From contig NZ_FTOL01000002.1 in assembly GCF_900156735.1 (NCBI RefSeq), positions 496,001 to 560,000 on the forward strand: 64,000 bases of DNA, in the 5' to 3' direction. The notes beneath the pieces were generated by a model. That model saw nothing but the letters and a program-made list of their open reading frames with translations. It was not told the DNA's origin and did no database searches. The DNA is from Chryseobacterium ureilyticum (GTDB taxonomy: Bacteria > Bacteroidota > Bacteroidia > Flavobacteriales > Weeksellaceae). This document shows positions 8,700 through 17,346 of this stretch, one piece after another (the stretch's first letter is position 1; every line of letters begins with the position of its first letter). Position numbers and translations under genes: made by a program.

Positions 8700-9282
8700 T
8701 ATAGATTTCAAAAATATATGGAAACAACAGACTTCCAACAAGCCAGACTTAAAAGAACTTTTGGGAAAGCTTAAGAAATTCAAGAATGAAAATCTACGTA
8801 AGATCATCATTATGAATACTTTACTCATCGCTACATCTTTAGGAATTGCTTTTATCTGGTATCGTTATCAACCGCAATTAATCACTACCAAAGCAGGCAT
8901 TATACTCGTTATTTTAGCAATGGTTATCTTTCTTTTCGCATATAATAAAATGTTTATGATGTTTTATAAAATTGATGATACACAATCCAATAGCGAGTAT
9001 CTACAGAGTTTATATGTGGTAAAGAATAAGCAGAAATTCATGCAGACTACAATGCTTAATACTTATTTTATCATGCTGTTCCTCGGGATTAGTTTCTATA
9101 TGTATGAATATACTACACTCATGACGCTTACTTCAGCTGTCATTGCTTATGCTGCTACCTTTTCATGGATTGCTCTCAATTGGTTTTATGTAAGACCGAA
9201 GACCATAAAAAAACAAGAAGCAAAAATTGATGGATTAATTAATAAATTTGAAGAAATAAACAAACAATTAAAGGATTTATGA
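8689..9282 (+). CDS. Membrane protein, candidate anti-sigma factor
   Basis: This 197-residue protein has a cytoplasm-like N-terminal part of about 38 residues (DFKNIWKQQTSNKPDLKELLGKLKKF), then about four membrane helices near residues 39-57, 64-86, 120-138 and 143-163, and a charged helical tail. It overlaps the ECF sigma gene by 11 bases and the methyltransferase gene by 4. The layout (short soluble N terminus, then membrane segments, coupled to an ECF gene) suggests an anti-sigma factor, but no ZAS motif or FecR domain is present. The role is inferred from position only. Confidence 0.65.
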   Translation: MDTNIDFKNIWKQQTSNKPDLKELLGKLKKFKNENLRKIIIMNTLLIATSLGIAFIWYRYQPQLITTKAGIILVILAMVIFLFAYNKMFMMFYKIDDTQSNSEYLQSLYVVKNKQKFMQTTMLNTYFIMLFLGISFYMYEYTTLMTLTSAVIAYAATFSWIALNWFYVRPKTIKKQEAKIDGLINKFEEINKQLKDL

Positions 9283-9893
9283 ATTCTTCTGAAAATAAAA
9301 ACCACTGGGAAACAGTATACGAAACCAAAACTCCTGATCAGGTAAGCTGGACGCAAAAAAAGCCTGTTACCTCACTTGAATTCATCTACTCTTCCGGATT
9401 GGGGAAAGATGCAAAAATCATTGATGTAGGTGGTGGAGACAGTAACTTAGTAGATTTTCTTCTTGCGGAAGGTTATGAAAATATTACCGTTTTGGATATT
9501 TCATCTAAAGCACTGGAAAGAGCCCAGAAAAGATTAGGGGAATCTGCTCATAAAGTAAAATGGATTGCTACAGACATTACAACATTTCAACCCACGGAAA
9601 CTTATGATATCTGGCATGACAGGGCGGCATTTCATTTTCTTACAACTCATGAACAGGTTTCCAGATATGTCGATATTGCAACAAAATATGTCACTGGATT
9701 TATGATTCTGGGAACTTTTTCTAAAAACGGACCGACAAAATGTAGTGGATTGGAAATTACACAATATAACGAAGCATCTTTAAGTGAAAAATTCAAATCC
9801 GGTTTTGAAAAAATAAAATGTATCACTGAAGATCATACAACACCTTTTGATACTATTCAAAATTTTGTATTCTGCAATTTTAAAAAGGTTTAG
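9279..9893 (+). CDS. Class I SAM-dependent methyltransferase
   Basis: This 204-residue soluble enzyme has motif I IIDVGGGDSNLVDFLL near residues 46-61, motif II VLDISSKALERAQKRL, and WIATDITTFQP then YDIWHDRAAFHFL as motifs III-IV. The start NHWETVYETKTPDQVSWTQ is typical of small methyltransferases near thiol or tellurite methyltransferases. The methyl acceptor is unknown. Its ATG overlaps the stop of the candidate anti-sigma gene (ATGA), so it is the last gene of the 7378-9893 operon. Confidence 0.85.
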   Translation: MNSSENKNHWETVYETKTPDQVSWTQKKPVTSLEFIYSSGLGKDAKIIDVGGGDSNLVDFLLAEGYENITVLDISSKALERAQKRLGESAHKVKWIATDITTFQPTETYDIWHDRAAFHFLTTHEQVSRYVDIATKYVTGFMILGTFSKNGPTKCSGLEITQYNEASLSEKFKSGFEKIKCITEDHTTPFDTIQNFVFCNFKKV

Positions 9894-9950
9894 TGAATTA
9901 TTGCACTTTTTATTTATCTTTAAAAAACAAAAAACATTAAATAAAAAGCA

Positions 9951-11735
9951 ATGAAAAAACTATTATTCCTCTGTATAGCAGGGACTTTATCTATGTCCTT
10001 GTATTCACAAACAGGAGAATTTCAATTATGTGGAACTGATGAATTAATGCAAAAACATTACGCCAGATTCCCGGAACAAAAAGCTAATGAAGATGCGTTC
10101 AATCTGGAATTGTCTCAGATGATCAAAAGCGGAAAACTGGCTTCAAAACTAAACAGAAATGCAGTGTATGAAATTCCTATCGTAGTACACGTTGTAGGAG
10201 ACGGAAGTCCGATAGGAACTGCTTATAACAAATCTGATGCTGATATTATTGCCTGGGTTAATTATACCAATGGTGTTTTTGCAGGAAATTCTTCCAGCGG
10301 AATGGCATCCACAAGCTCTGTTTTACCTATAAAGTTTGTTTTTGCAAAAATAAATCCAAATTGCAACCCTACTAGCGGAATCAACCGAATTGATGCATCC
10401 AATCTCCCTAAATACGTAAATGGTGGCGTGAATAACGATAATACCACCAATGCAGTAACCGCTGCAGAAATCACTGCAATGGGACAATGGGATACTGGTA
10501 AATATTACAATATTTATGTTGTTAAAAAACTTACATCTAATTCAGGAGCTTTAAATGGTTTCGCCTATTATCCTGAAAGCAGCCTCGATTATGCTTTCAT
10601 GTCATCAAGTGCTTCAGCTGTAAATGCACAGACCTTAGCCCATGAATTTGGTCATGCATTAGGGCTCAAACATACCCATGACGGGTATAATGCAACTACA
10701 GGAGCTTGCCCTACCAATAACGATTGTACGCTGGATGGTGACCTTGTTTGTGATACAGAACCAATGAAGAGCCTTTATCATCCTACAGTACCTTCTACCT
10801 GTCAAACCGGGCAAATTAATCCATGTACTAACCAAACCTATGCAGGAGGAGAAAGAAATATCATGGCTTACACATACTGCTTTAGAAATTTATTCACACA
10901 GGGACAAGCAGACAGAGCCACTGCACAGCTTCTCCGTTACAGACAATCGTTGATAGATTCTCCTGTTGCTTCTACAACCGCTATTGACAATAATGCTTCA
11001 CTTACTACAGCATGTGTACCTACATCTATAACAAATCCAGGAAATTATAGTATTGGTATTACGTCTGTAAAGTTTGCAAACATCAATAACTACTCTACCA
11101 ATTATACCTCTGCAGCCAATAATTTCTACGAAAACTTTACAGGAACCTATTGCTTAGGAATTACAAAAACCACCCTTCCACAAAATACAGCAACAACACT
11201 TACGGTTGCCCCTGGAACATATAATGCCCACACGATAAAAGCATACATAGATTACAATAATAACGGACAGTTTGATGAATCTACAGAATTAATTCTTAAT
11301 CAAAGTGGAATAAACTACGGCTCATTTGCTACAGCTTCTGTAACACCTCCAGCAAATGCTGTAACCAACACTCCTTTAAGAATGAGAATCATTGGAGATC
11401 TTAATGGTACTAGTATTACAGGATGTTATACTCCTAGATATGGGCAAGTAGAAGACTATACAGTAATTATTGAACCTCAGGCTTCATTATCGGTACAAAA
11501 CAATATGAAGGCAAATGATTCATTCATTGTGAAAGATGGAAGCTCAGTATATGTAAAAAGTGATGCAAAAATTTCTACTTTACATATTTATGATGCTTCA
11601 GGAAGATTACTTACTTATAAAACAAATGTAAACACATCAGAATTAAAAGTTCCGGTAAATCAAACCAATACAATCATAACAGTTGCAGTTGTTTTAAAGG
11701 ATGGAAAAACCATTACTCAGAAAATAAAATTCTAA
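9951..11735 (+). CDS. Secreted M43-type zinc metalloprotease with GEVED and T9SS sorting domains
   Basis: This 594-residue protein has a signal peptide (to about residue 20, SLYSQ), a short propeptide-like stretch, and a metalloprotease domain. The domain carries the zinc site HEFGHALGLKH (about residues 229-239) and the downstream Met-turn region ERNIMAYTYC. A GEVED domain follows (about 360-510; DYNNNGQFD, YGQVEDYTVII). A C-terminal T9SS type A tail comes last (about 525-594; VYVKSDAKISTLHIYDASGR). It is therefore exported by type IX secretion and acts outside the cell as a gluzincin/metzincin-type protease of the M43 pappalysin group. A terminator follows at once. Confidence 0.92.
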   Translation: MKKLLFLCIAGTLSMSLYSQTGEFQLCGTDELMQKHYARFPEQKANEDAFNLELSQMIKSGKLASKLNRNAVYEIPIVVHVVGDGSPIGTAYNKSDADIIAWVNYTNGVFAGNSSSGMASTSSVLPIKFVFAKINPNCNPTSGINRIDASNLPKYVNGGVNNDNTTNAVTAAEITAMGQWDTGKYYNIYVVKKLTSNSGALNGFAYYPESSLDYAFMSSSASAVNAQTLAHEFGHALGLKHTHDGYNATTGACPTNNDCTLDGDLVCDTEPMKSLYHPTVPSTCQTGQINPCTNQTYAGGERNIMAYTYCFRNLFTQGQADRATAQLLRYRQSLIDSPVASTTAIDNNASLTTACVPTSITNPGNYSIGITSVKFANINNYSTNYTSAANNFYENFTGTYCLGITKTTLPQNTATTLTVAPGTYNAHTIKAYIDYNNNGQFDESTELILNQSGINYGSFATASVTPPANAVTNTPLRMRIIGDLNGTSITGCYTPRYGQVEDYTVIIEPQASLSVQNNMKANDSFIVKDGSSVYVKSDAKISTLHIYDASGRLLTYKTNVNTSELKVPVNQTNTIITVAVVLKDGKTITQKIKF

Positions 11736-11747
11736 CACTTTGTAAAT

Positions 11748-11776
11748 AAAAAAGAGAGCGGTTGCTCTCTTTTTTA
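11748..11776 (+). terminator. Terminator after the metalloprotease gene
   Basis: AAAAAAGAGAGC (11748-11759) pairs with GCTCTCTTTTTT (11764-11775) around a GGTT loop. The T-run directly follows the stem. Confidence 0.9.
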
Positions 11777-11830
11777 GTATTAATTTAACTTCTTTAATAT
11801 TTTTTCATCAGACCTATAAATTAACAACCC

Positions 11831-12172
11831 ATGAAAAACTACAAATTATTCCTTTTCATTGCATTTTTTTTCTCAGTATTTATTTCTGCCCAGAAAACAA
11901 ATGAAATTGTTGTTCTTACTCAGCAAAAAGGAAAGAAACATGAAATAAAAGAAGAAAATATTCCTCACTTTATTCAATTTGGACTTCTTTCAAAAAGCCA
12001 CGAAGAATTCAAGAAAAAATACCAGACAGGTGTAGTATATCAAAACTGCGTAATAAGCCCTGAAATATCAAAACAAGCTTCGGAAAATAATCTTGCGATT
12101 GCCAAAATTTTAACGGAAAAATATGGTAATGCCTGGAAAAATGATCTTGGATTTATTCCTTATGGATTATGA
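11831..12172 (+). CDS. Secreted hypothetical protein
   Basis: This 113-residue protein has a signal peptide (MKNYKLFLFIAFFFSVFISAQ). The mature part has FIQFGLLSKSHEEFKKKYQTGVVYQNCVISPE and ends in DLGFIPYGL. I do not recognise a named domain. It has its own start after a terminator. Its last 6 bases overlap the end of the convergent ABC transporter gene, so the two 3' ends are nested without a shared terminator. Confidence 0.7.
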   Translation: MKNYKLFLFIAFFFSVFISAQKTNEIVVLTQQKGKKHEIKEENIPHFIQFGLLSKSHEEFKKKYQTGVVYQNCVISPEISKQASENNLAIAKILTEKYGNAWKNDLGFIPYGL

Positions 12173-13930
12173 TTTTTTCTCTTCTTCCAATTCCACCTCC
12201 ACCTCATGACGCAATTGAGCTTTGTAAAGGGTAGAATAATATCCGTTCTTATCTAAAAGATCAAGATGTTTTCCTTCTTCCACAATCTTACCGTGCTCCA
12301 TCACAATAATCTTATCTGCTTTTTCAATGGTGGAAAGTCTGTGGGCAATAATGATTGATGTTCTGTTTTTGGTAATTTTTTCTGTTGCTCTCTGAATCAG
12401 TTTTTCACTTTCATGATCGATAGAAGAAGTTGCCTCATCCAGAATCAATATTTTCGGATCTGATAAATAGGCTCTCAAGAAAGACAATAATTGTCTCTGA
12501 CCTAAAGAGATCGATGATCCTCTTTCGCTTACCACATAATCATATCCTCCCGGAAGCTGCTCAATAAACTGATCTACCTCAATTTCCTTAGCACCTGCTT
12601 TTATTTTTTCTAAAGTAATTGTGTCATCTCCAAAAGAAAGATTTTCAAAAATGCTTCCATGGAAAAGAAATACATCCTGCAATACCACTCCGATATGACT
12701 TCTCAGATTATAAAGTTCATAATCCTTTAAATTCACATCATCGATAAGAATATTCCCGGAATTGATATCATAAAGCCTCGTGATCAAACTGATAATAGTA
12801 GATTTCCCGGCACCTGTAGCACCTACAATAGCTACAGTTTCTCCAGGATTTACTTTAAAATCAATCCCTTTAAGTACTTCCTGTTTTTCATCATAGGCAA
12901 AATGTACTTTCTGGAATTCTATTTTACCGGCAAAGTGATCTTTTTTCACTATGCCTGTATTCGGCATCGAAATTTCCTCATCCATTAATCCCAACACTCT
13001 TTCCGCTCCTACAATACCTCTTTGGATGTTATTGAAACGGTCTGCAATCTGTCTTAAAGGACGAATTAACATTGAAATATATTGAATAAAGGCAATCACA
13101 ACCCCTGCGCTGATCGTAATATATCCACCATAAAACAGGATAAACCCGATAAATAATGATGAAATAAGTTCTACAACAGGGAAAAACAATGAAAAGATAA
13201 AAACAGTTCTCAATAAAGCTCCTTTCAAGGTAATATTGATATCATCAAACTTCTTGAATTCCGATTCCTGTCTGTTAAAAACCTGAATAATAGACATTCC
13301 CGCCAATCTTTCCTGTACAAACGAGTTTTGGTTAGCCGTCCAGTTTCTTTCATCTCCAAAAGCTTTTTTAAGTCTCTTCTGGAAAAATCTGGTGATCACT
13401 ACCATTAAAGGTAAAATTGCCAGCGTAATATAACTCAGGTGAACATTTGTACTGAACATCATTACCAAAACAAAGACAATTCTCAGAATATCCCCAAAAA
13501 CCATCAGGAAACCGTCTGTATAAACGGTTGCAATAGTTTCCACATCTCCTACGGCACGGGTTACCAATTGCCCGATCGGAGTTTTATCAAAAAATGATGT
13601 TTTAAAATAGATCAGTTTAGAATACAATCTCTCCCTGATATCTCTGATTACATTTTGAGAGATAAAGTTTGAAAAATAAACTAAAAAGAAGTTAAGAACG
13701 GTTTCTGCAAACACTAATCCCACCAAAATATAGATATGTTTCATCATCAAAGCTTTATCCTGTAGCTTGGTGATGTCATTATCCACTACTTCCATGGTAA
13801 GATATGGTCTGTAAGTAGAAACTATTGAAAGTATTACGGAAATTATTAAGGTAAGGATGAACCATGAACGAAATTTCATTCCAATAAAGAACAGCCTTTT
13901 TACAATTCCCCAGGTATCTTGTTTTTTCAT
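12167..13930 (-). CDS. ABC transporter, fused permease and ATPase (exporter type)
   Basis: This 587-residue half-transporter has a six-helix type I exporter membrane domain (about residues 20-310) and a nucleotide-binding domain (about 340-575). The latter has Walker A GATGAGKST, the signature SLGQRQLLSF, Walker B ILILDEATSSID and the H-loop IIAHRLST. It resembles the MsbA/LmrA/BmrA lipid and drug exporter group and would act as a homodimer or with another half. The signature reads SLGQR in place of the common LSGGQ, which is seen in some heteromeric BmrCD/YheH-type subunits. The substrate is unknown. Confidence 0.92.
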   Translation of the reverse strand: MKKQDTWGIVKRLFFIGMKFRSWFILTLIISVILSIVSTYRPYLTMEVVDNDITKLQDKALMMKHIYILVGLVFAETVLNFFLVYFSNFISQNVIRDIRERLYSKLIYFKTSFFDKTPIGQLVTRAVGDVETIATVYTDGFLMVFGDILRIVFVLVMMFSTNVHLSYITLAILPLMVVITRFFQKRLKKAFGDERNWTANQNSFVQERLAGMSIIQVFNRQESEFKKFDDINITLKGALLRTVFIFSLFFPVVELISSLFIGFILFYGGYITISAGVVIAFIQYISMLIRPLRQIADRFNNIQRGIVGAERVLGLMDEEISMPNTGIVKKDHFAGKIEFQKVHFAYDEKQEVLKGIDFKVNPGETVAIVGATGAGKSTIISLITRLYDINSGNILIDDVNLKDYELYNLRSHIGVVLQDVFLFHGSIFENLSFGDDTITLEKIKAGAKEIEVDQFIEQLPGGYDYVVSERGSSISLGQRQLLSFLRAYLSDPKILILDEATSSIDHESEKLIQRATEKITKNRTSIIIAHRLSTIEKADKIIVMEHGKIVEEGKHLDLLDKNGYYSTLYKAQLRHEVEVELEEEKKS

Positions 13931-13964
13931 TATTCGAATTGAAGAAAAGAATTAAAATTCTATG

Positions 13965-13972
13965 CAAAAATA
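13965..13972 (-). promoter_or_regulatory. Predicted -7 promoter box of the ABC transporter gene
   Basis: TATTTTTG on the minus strand matches the Bacteroidetes TAnnTTTG box and lies about 35 bases before the ATG at 13930. No good TTTG was found at the ideal upstream spacing. Confidence 0.5.
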
Positions 13973-14082
13973 ATACTTTATAAATTCTCAGCCTTTACAA
14001 CTTTTGCAAATCATCATAGAAAATTCCAGATACCTATCATTTACAGAATGAATATCTTTCGTCTGTGAAAAGGTTCTATTAT

Positions 14083-14427
14083 TTAATCCTCTGAAATTTC
14101 TCCGATCTTTTGTATATCAATAGAAGGCTTATAAAGTTTCTCTCTCTTAAATTTTCTGGCAAGCACCTCATAAACAGCCCAAACTGCAACAAGGGAAATC
14201 AACCAGCTGACAATATTTACCGCGGAAAACCCTGTATAATTTACATTATCCAAAGATTCAGGATTAGTAGAAGCCAAATAAAACCCATAAGAAAGTCCTA
14301 AAATAACCTGAGTTCCTAAATATACACCTATGGCAAGAAGCCCGAAATGCCACTTTACCTTTCCAAATCTCTCAGCTAATTGTGCATAATACCGGTAAGC
14401 ACCGATAAGAATAATAATTGATAACAT
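14083..14427 (-). CDS. Hypothetical membrane protein
   Basis: This 114-residue protein has about three hydrophobic helices (about residues 1-12, 26-48 and 68-89) and a basic C-terminal tail (VLARKFKREKLYKPS). I do not recognise a named family. It starts 24 bases after the end of truA on the same strand, so it is probably cotranscribed with truA. Function unknown. Confidence 0.7.
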   Translation of the reverse strand: MLSIIILIGAYRYYAQLAERFGKVKWHFGLLAIGVYLGTQVILGLSYGFYLASTNPESLDNVNYTGFSAVNIVSWLISLVAVWAVYEVLARKFKREKLYKPSIDIQKIGEISED

Positions 14428-14451
14428 GATTAAATAGTTTTTTAGTTTTTA

Positions 14452-15183
14452 TTAGAATTCGTAACCTACATCCACAAGATACAATCCGTGGGCAGGTGCA
14501 GAAGTTCCGGCAGCATTGCGGTTTTTGTCTTCAATGACTTTACGCATATCTTCCGGTTTCAGTTTTCCGGTACCGATCTCTACCATTGTTCCTACAATAG
14601 CACGAACCATATTTCTCAGAAAACGGTTGGCAGAAACAGTGAATTTTAGTTCAGCCCCATTCTGTTCCCATTCTGCTTTATACATTTTACAGATATTGGT
14701 CTTATTGTCGGTTTTTAATTTTGCAAAACTTGTAAAATCCTCATATTCAAATAAGATTTTACATGCCTCGTTCATTTTATCAATATCGATCGGTCTTTTC
14801 CAGTGTTGCCATGCAGATTCCTGGGTAAATGGATTTTTTGACAAAGAAATATAATATTCATACGTTCTATAAGTTGCATCAAAGCGTGCATGAAAATCAT
14901 CTTTCACCTTAAAAATCCTTTCGATGGAAATATCCGGAGGCAGAAAACTGTTCAGTCTGCGTGGAAGCTCATCACTAAGCTCCTTTTCAGTATCGAAATG
15001 GGCAAATATTTTCTTGGCATGAACCCCGGTATCCGTTCTTCCGGCACCGGTAGTTTTAATTTCTTCTCTTAAAATCGTGGAAAGCGCTTTTTCCAGTTCT
15101 TCCTGCACAGAAATCGCATCCGGCTGTATCTGGTAGCCGAAATAATTCTTTCCGTTGTAAGAAAATTCAATAAAGTATCTCAA
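14452..15183 (-). CDS. truA: tRNA pseudouridine(38-40) synthase TruA
   Basis: This 243-residue enzyme changes uridines 38-40 in the tRNA anticodon arm to pseudouridine. Signatures: RYFIEFSYNGKNYFGYQIQPD at the start, the catalytic aspartate in GAGRTDTGVHAKKIFAHFD, RTYEYYISL, and FLRNMVRAIVGTMVEIGTGK near the end. Homologues begin at RYFIEFSYNG, so TTG at 15183 is the likely start. A TTG 21 bases further up is also in frame, but a TAnnTTTG promoter box at 15202-15209 would place transcription start after it. Confidence 0.94.
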   Translation of the reverse strand: MRYFIEFSYNGKNYFGYQIQPDAISVQEELEKALSTILREEIKTTGAGRTDTGVHAKKIFAHFDTEKELSDELPRRLNSFLPPDISIERIFKVKDDFHARFDATYRTYEYYISLSKNPFTQESAWQHWKRPIDIDKMNEACKILFEYEDFTSFAKLKTDNKTNICKMYKAEWEQNGAELKFTVSANRFLRNMVRAIVGTMVEIGTGKLKPEDMRKVIEDKNRNAAGTSAPAHGLYLVDVGYEF

Positions 15184-15201
15184 AGTATTATAATAACTCC
15201 A

Positions 15202-15209
15202 CAAAAATA
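15202..15209 (-). promoter_or_regulatory. truA: Predicted -7 promoter box of truA
   Basis: TATTTTTG on the minus strand fits TAnnTTTG. Transcription would begin near 15197, leaving only about 15 bases before the TTG start at 15183. This supports the shorter protein. Confidence 0.5.
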
Positions 15210-15277
15210 CTTTAATTTAACGAAATATTTGTTGAAAAGTCTTTGATAATATTACAGTAAATCCTTATGAAAATTCC

Positions 15278-15285
15278 TATTTTTG
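15278..15285 (+). promoter_or_regulatory. lpxK: Predicted -7 promoter box of lpxK
   Basis: TATTTTTG fits TAnnTTTG and ends only 7 bases before the lpxK ATG at 15293. If it is used, the mRNA is nearly leaderless. Confidence 0.5.
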
Positions 15286-15292
15286 CAATCGT

Positions 15293-16318
15293 ATGAAAAG
15301 ATGGTACCTTTATCCTTTTTCCCTTGGTTATCATTTGGTAACGGGTATCCGAAACACAATGTATGATTGGGGAATTTTTAAGTCAACAAAATTTAAGACA
15401 CCGATAATCAATGTCGGGAACCTTTCTGTGGGCGGAAGCGGAAAATCACCAATGGTGATGTATCTTGCCCAATATCTATCCAAACACTATAGAACCGGAG
15501 TCCTTTCACGTGGCTACGGAAGGCTGACCAAAGGGTACGAAGTGACCAATTATGACAGCAACTATAAGATGGTAGGTGACGAAGCCATGCAGCTTTTTGA
15601 GCGTTTCAAAAACCGTTTTGTTATTGCTGTATCCGAAGAACGTGTTCCCGGTGCCAAGAAAGTGATTGAAGATATGGATCTGGAAGTTCTGGTTTTGGAT
15701 GATGCTATGCAGCACAGAGCCATCAAACCAGGATTTAATATTTTGATGACTGATTTTAATGATCCTTTCTTCAAGGATTATCTGCTTCCTGCCGGTGATC
15801 TTAGAGAATCAAGATCAGGATATAAAAGAGCAAATATTATCATGGTCAGCAAATGTCCTGATGAACTGACTGAGGAAACGAAAAGATATTATATCTCAAG
15901 GATAAAACCTGCTTATAACCAAAAAGTATTCTTTTCATCTATCGGATACGACGAAAATGTGTACGGAAAAGATAAAATGCTTCCGGATAATAATCTGAAC
16001 TATTACGATATTTTACTGATTACAGGAATTGCCAACCCTAAACCTCTTTTGGAACACCTGGCAAAATTCTCAAAAAGAGTTAAGCATTTAAAATTCAGAG
16101 ATCATCATAATTTCACGGATGATGATATTAAAAAAATTCTTGCTGAGTATAAAAAATTAGGAGAATATAAGCTGATATTAACCACAGAGAAAGATTACGT
16201 TCGTCTGAAAACTTTTGACTATCTTAGAGAAATTGTTTACTACTGGCCGATCAATGTCATCATTGATAAAAAGGAAGAATTCAATCAAATCATCTTAGAT
16301 TATGTTAGAAAAAATTAA
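15293..16318 (+). CDS. lpxK: Tetraacyldisaccharide 4'-kinase LpxK
   Basis: This 341-residue inner-membrane-associated kinase phosphorylates the 4' position of the lipid A disaccharide precursor. Signatures: an N-terminal hydrophobic/basic start, the P-loop NVGNLSVGGSGKSPM near residues 41-55, VLSRGYGRLTKG, VGDEAMQLF, LVLDDAMQHRAIKP, and the late RDHHNFTDDDI and LTTEKDYVRL. The length is usual for the family. The last 17 bases overlap the purine nucleoside phosphorylase gene, so the two are cotranscribed although their pathways differ. Confidence 0.95.
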   Translation: MKRWYLYPFSLGYHLVTGIRNTMYDWGIFKSTKFKTPIINVGNLSVGGSGKSPMVMYLAQYLSKHYRTGVLSRGYGRLTKGYEVTNYDSNYKMVGDEAMQLFERFKNRFVIAVSEERVPGAKKVIEDMDLEVLVLDDAMQHRAIKPGFNILMTDFNDPFFKDYLLPAGDLRESRSGYKRANIIMVSKCPDELTEETKRYYISRIKPAYNQKVFFSSIGYDENVYGKDKMLPDNNLNYYDILLITGIANPKPLLEHLAKFSKRVKHLKFRDHHNFTDDDIKKILAEYKKLGEYKLILTTEKDYVRLKTFDYLREIVYYWPINVIIDKKEEFNQIILDYVRKN

Positions 16319-17117
16319 AGAGACAGCTGATTTTATCAAAAATATAATTCAGGAAACTCCTGATTTTGCTGTTGTTTTAGGATCCGGACTTGGAAAATTA
16401 CAGAATGAAGTAGAACCGATCCACGTTTTAGAATACAAAGACATTCCAAATTTTCCACAGACCACAGTAGTTGGGCATACCGGAAAACTTATTTACGGAA
16501 TTCTGGAAGGGAAAAAAGTTTTAATGATGAGTGGGCGCTTTCATTACTATGAAGGACATTCCATGGAAACAGTAACTTTTCCAATCAGGGTTTTCCATTT
16601 ATTAGGAATTACAAATCTAATTCTTTCCAATGCTTGTGGCGGAGTGAATCCTGCGTACAAAATTGCTGATATCGTTATTTTAAAGGATCATATCAACATG
16701 ATGCCTGAGCACCCGCTTCGAGGTAAAAATATTGATGAACTCGGACCACGATTCGTGGATATGAGTGAACCTTACAACAAAAAGATGATCGCCGTAGCAG
16801 AACAGGTTGCTTCAAATCAAAATATCAACATTCACCAGGGAATTTACGTTGCCCTGCAAGGTCCAACATTTGAAACTCCAGCCGAGTACGGAATGATCAA
16901 AGCCATTGGTGGCGATATGGTAGGAATGAGTACCGTTCCCGAAGTTATCGTAGCAAAACATATGGGAATGGACGTTTTCTGTATGTCTGTTATTACCGAT
17001 CTTGGCGGACCAGACATTGCTTTTGCTGTTTCTCACGAAGAAGTTTTAAATGCAGCCAATAAAGCCATGCCGAATGTAATCACCGTTGTAAAAGGATTGA
17101 TTAAAAACTATCAATAG
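16302..17117 (+). CDS. Purine-nucleoside phosphorylase (PNP-I, trimeric type)
   Basis: This 271-residue cytoplasmic enzyme splits purine nucleosides with phosphate to the free base and ribose 1-phosphate in purine salvage. Family motifs: VVLGSGLGKL (phosphate loop), TVVGHTGKLIYG, GRFHYYEGHSM, LILSNACGGVNP, GPTFETPAEYGMI and MSTVPEVIVAKHMGM with ITDLGG. The low-molecular-mass trimeric form, specific for inosine and guanosine, fits best. The start lies inside the end of lpxK, so translation may be coupled. Confidence 0.93.
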   Translation: MLEKIKETADFIKNIIQETPDFAVVLGSGLGKLQNEVEPIHVLEYKDIPNFPQTTVVGHTGKLIYGILEGKKVLMMSGRFHYYEGHSMETVTFPIRVFHLLGITNLILSNACGGVNPAYKIADIVILKDHINMMPEHPLRGKNIDELGPRFVDMSEPYNKKMIAVAEQVASNQNINIHQGIYVALQGPTFETPAEYGMIKAIGGDMVGMSTVPEVIVAKHMGMDVFCMSVITDLGGPDIAFAVSHEEVLNAANKAMPNVITVVKGLIKNYQ

Positions 17118-17154
17118 GAAACACAAAATAGATTTAAACACTATTATATTTATC

Positions 17155-17203
17155 GCCACAAATGCCTGTTTTTTATTTAATCCTTGCATTCGTGGCAAAA
17201 AAA
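17155..17203. repeat. Intergenic inverted repeat of the GCCACGAATGC type
   Basis: GCCACAAATGC (17155-17165) and GCATTCGTGGC (17186-17196) form an inverted pair with one mismatch, followed by an A-run. On the minus strand it would look like a terminator-like hairpin. The same core word appears at 22984-23023 and at 25681, so it seems to be a dispersed intergenic repeat. Confidence 0.5.
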
Positions 17204-17318
17204 TATTTCGGAAGAAAACCGGCTTTCCTCAACATTTATACAAGATCCATAGAAAATTTCAATAATATAAATTTTTACCAATTCATAAAAAATCAATCTA
17301 AGATTGCAAAGCATTGTT

Positions 17319-17326
17319 TAGATTTG
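17319..17326 (+). promoter_or_regulatory. Predicted -7 promoter box of the TlpA-like gene
   Basis: TAGATTTG fits TAnnTTTG and lies 20 bases before the ATG at 17347. A TTG at 17304-17306 lies upstream, but the spacing is shorter than ideal. Confidence 0.5.
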
Positions 17327-17346
17327 TATAAATGAAATTGTAAGAA

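Noticed and set aside
15184..15204. Upstream TTG start for truA at 15204
   Set aside because: The predicted -7 box covers 15202-15209, so this codon would not be transcribed; homologues begin at RYFIEFSYNG.
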